DNA of 64,000 bases from Piper betle (taxonomy: Eukaryota > Streptophyta > Magnoliopsida > Piperales > Piperaceae), in assembly GCA_033002965.1 (NCBI GenBank), contig JAURVB010014787.1:112508-176507 (forward strand), written 5' to 3'. The translations under genes and the position numbers were made by a program. Each line of letters starts with the position of its first letter. Position 1 is the first letter of the stretch. The notes under the pieces are model-generated. The model saw only the letters and a program-made list of their open reading frames with translations, was not told where the DNA came from and ran no database searches. Below, in pieces: positions 62,616 to 64,000 of the stretch.

Positions 62616-64000
62616 ATTGGTAGTAAGTGTTGACCCTGAACATATTAGTTTCCTCCTTGCATTTGGTCTTGTGATGCTGTTAGGCCCAACTTCTGCAAGC
62701 AGTTAAGGAATCAAAAGCAGCATGGTGTTGTAAAATTAACTTTAGGTCAATTTATGAATCATTTTAAGTTAAATAGAATCTAAATAATAAAAATTTTATT
62801 CATCTTATAATAAAATAGTAAACAAATTAGTTAATTTAATTGAATCAATTTTAAATATAAATGATAGCAGTAAGAGGTTCTGCCATAACCGTTTTATTGA
62901 TTTAACTAAAAATCATTTAATTATTATATATGTAACTATAAATTTATTTTTACACCAACCCTATTGTTGAAACTTTTAATGGTGAATGTCCCACTTTGAT
63001 TATATTATTAGACTTTTTATTTTCTTATTTTTGTTGACATTAGTTGACTATAATTATAACATTTTATGTTCTACGAGAGATAAAATATTTTAGATAATAT
63101 TTTATATGAAGTGGACAATCATTTATGCAATAACAAAATAGCGAGAACTTGATGGTATAATTATATAAACTTGATTATAAAAACTAAGTCTTAACGGAGC
63201 AGTCATAATTTAGACTATTATAAAACTTAATTTTTCTATAATTATGTCTAATTATTGCTAATAATATAAAAATGTCCTAATTACCATCATAATATAATAA
63301 AATAACATTTTTTGTGCTAGGCTTTAGGGTCCCCATATTATGCGAGCTACGTTGCTAACCAAATCTAGTCAAGGGGAGGAGGTTATAACTCCACGCCAGA
63401 TCGGGCCATAGGTATCAGTCAGCACAATTTGGTTTATGATTTTTATTATTTTATTAGGAAGAGATTTAGTTTGGGCTATCTCTGTGAGCGGACAATTTAA
63501 TTTAAGACTGACCCAAAAATATCTTTTTTTCCATATAAAACCCTTTTATTATAAAAACATTTTTTTCATAGAAAATTATGTATATATATCTTATTTATTT
63601 TGCCTCCATTGGAATTTATGGAGATTTGAAAATGTTTGTTTATGTATTTTGAATCATTTTACATATTTTTTATTTGTATGTTAAAATTAAGGTTGCCCAT
63701 GGGTAAGTATTCCCCAAACCAAATCTACAATTTAAGTTAAAGTTATAAATCAAACTCAATTATTTTAGCTTTCGATTTTCGATTCCAAATCTGATTATTT
63801 GTCATTAAGGTAAATTAAATCCGACTGTTTATTAAACAATATATATTTAATTATTCAAACTATATATTTGATAAAAAAATATTTAAATTATATAATAATA
63901 ATACACATTTTGAAAAATGAAACTAAGTAAAAATATATTTTAAAAATATAAATAAGATATTTGATAAATTTATTAATAAATATTAATTTTAAGATTAAAT
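62616..64000. other. AT-rich sequence, no gene seen
   Basis: Very AT-rich, with short low-complexity open stretches. The frame at 63436-63684 is hydrophobic and Phe/Tyr-rich, as expected by chance in such composition. No RNA gene or exon is recognised. Confidence 0.55.

Overview
This is plant nuclear DNA, almost certainly from an angiosperm. Genes are split by many short GT-AG introns, intergenic space is AT-rich, and there is a plant-type tRNA-Val, a MIR396 hairpin and plant retroelement primer-binding sites complementary to initiator tRNA-Met. Protein-coding genes belong to plant families (ILR3-type bHLH, type-A response regulator, XTH, P-class PPR, PRP40C, THO1/HPR1, a CRK-type kinase). 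I cannot name the species. All exon models were built by hand from reading-frame phase, splice signals and family resemblance; no alignment or transcript data were available. Layout, left to right: 0-9 kb is repeat-rich and holds a foldback MITE, a tandemly duplicated block of about 0.93 kb in which each unit carries a complete TRIM-like miniature LTR element, a MIR396 precursor (minus), a tRNA-Val(AAC) gene (minus) and a diverged LTR remnant. At 11.4-14.9 kb lies a seven-exon bHLH factor of the bHLH112/111/110 type (plus), followed by a tRNA-Phe relic. At 16.3-18.3 kb is DRE2/anamorsin (minus). At 19.1-20.4 kb is an XTH gene (plus) with a frameshift in exon 2, followed by a repeat of about 2.7 kb that looks like a solo LTR. 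At 23.6-26 kb are a small multi-membrane-span protein and a 370-residue PPR protein (both minus). At 27-36.1 kb is PRP40C (minus, 17 exons), with a one-base homopolymer frameshift in the second FF region. At 36-39.5 kb is a cluster of short hAT-like elements, one with perfect 8-bp target duplications. At 40.1-42.1 kb is an ILR3-type bHLH (minus). At 44.4-46.5 kb only the C-terminal third of THO1/HPR1 remains (minus), and retroelement sequence sits where its 5' exons should be. At 50.9-51.7 kb is a 153-residue type-A response regulator (minus). At 56.7-58.4 kb is a kinase of the CRK type with no ectodomain (minus). At 59.9-62.6 kb lies an inverted copy of the 2.7-kb LTR-like repeat. The remainder is AT-rich sequence in which I see no gene. 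The genes do not form an operon-like system. Two functional themes recur: iron (DRE2 for cytosolic Fe-S assembly, ILR3-type bHLH for iron-deficiency transcription) and pre-mRNA handling (PRP40C in splicing, THO1 in mRNP export). I treat both as coincidence unless conserved synteny shows otherwise. The observations most worth checking are the PRP40C frameshift that an alternative donor could bypass, the likely GC-AG intron in DRE2, the duplicated TRIM pair, the MIR396 variant, the truncated THO1 and the PPT-LTR-PBS retroelement junction beside it.
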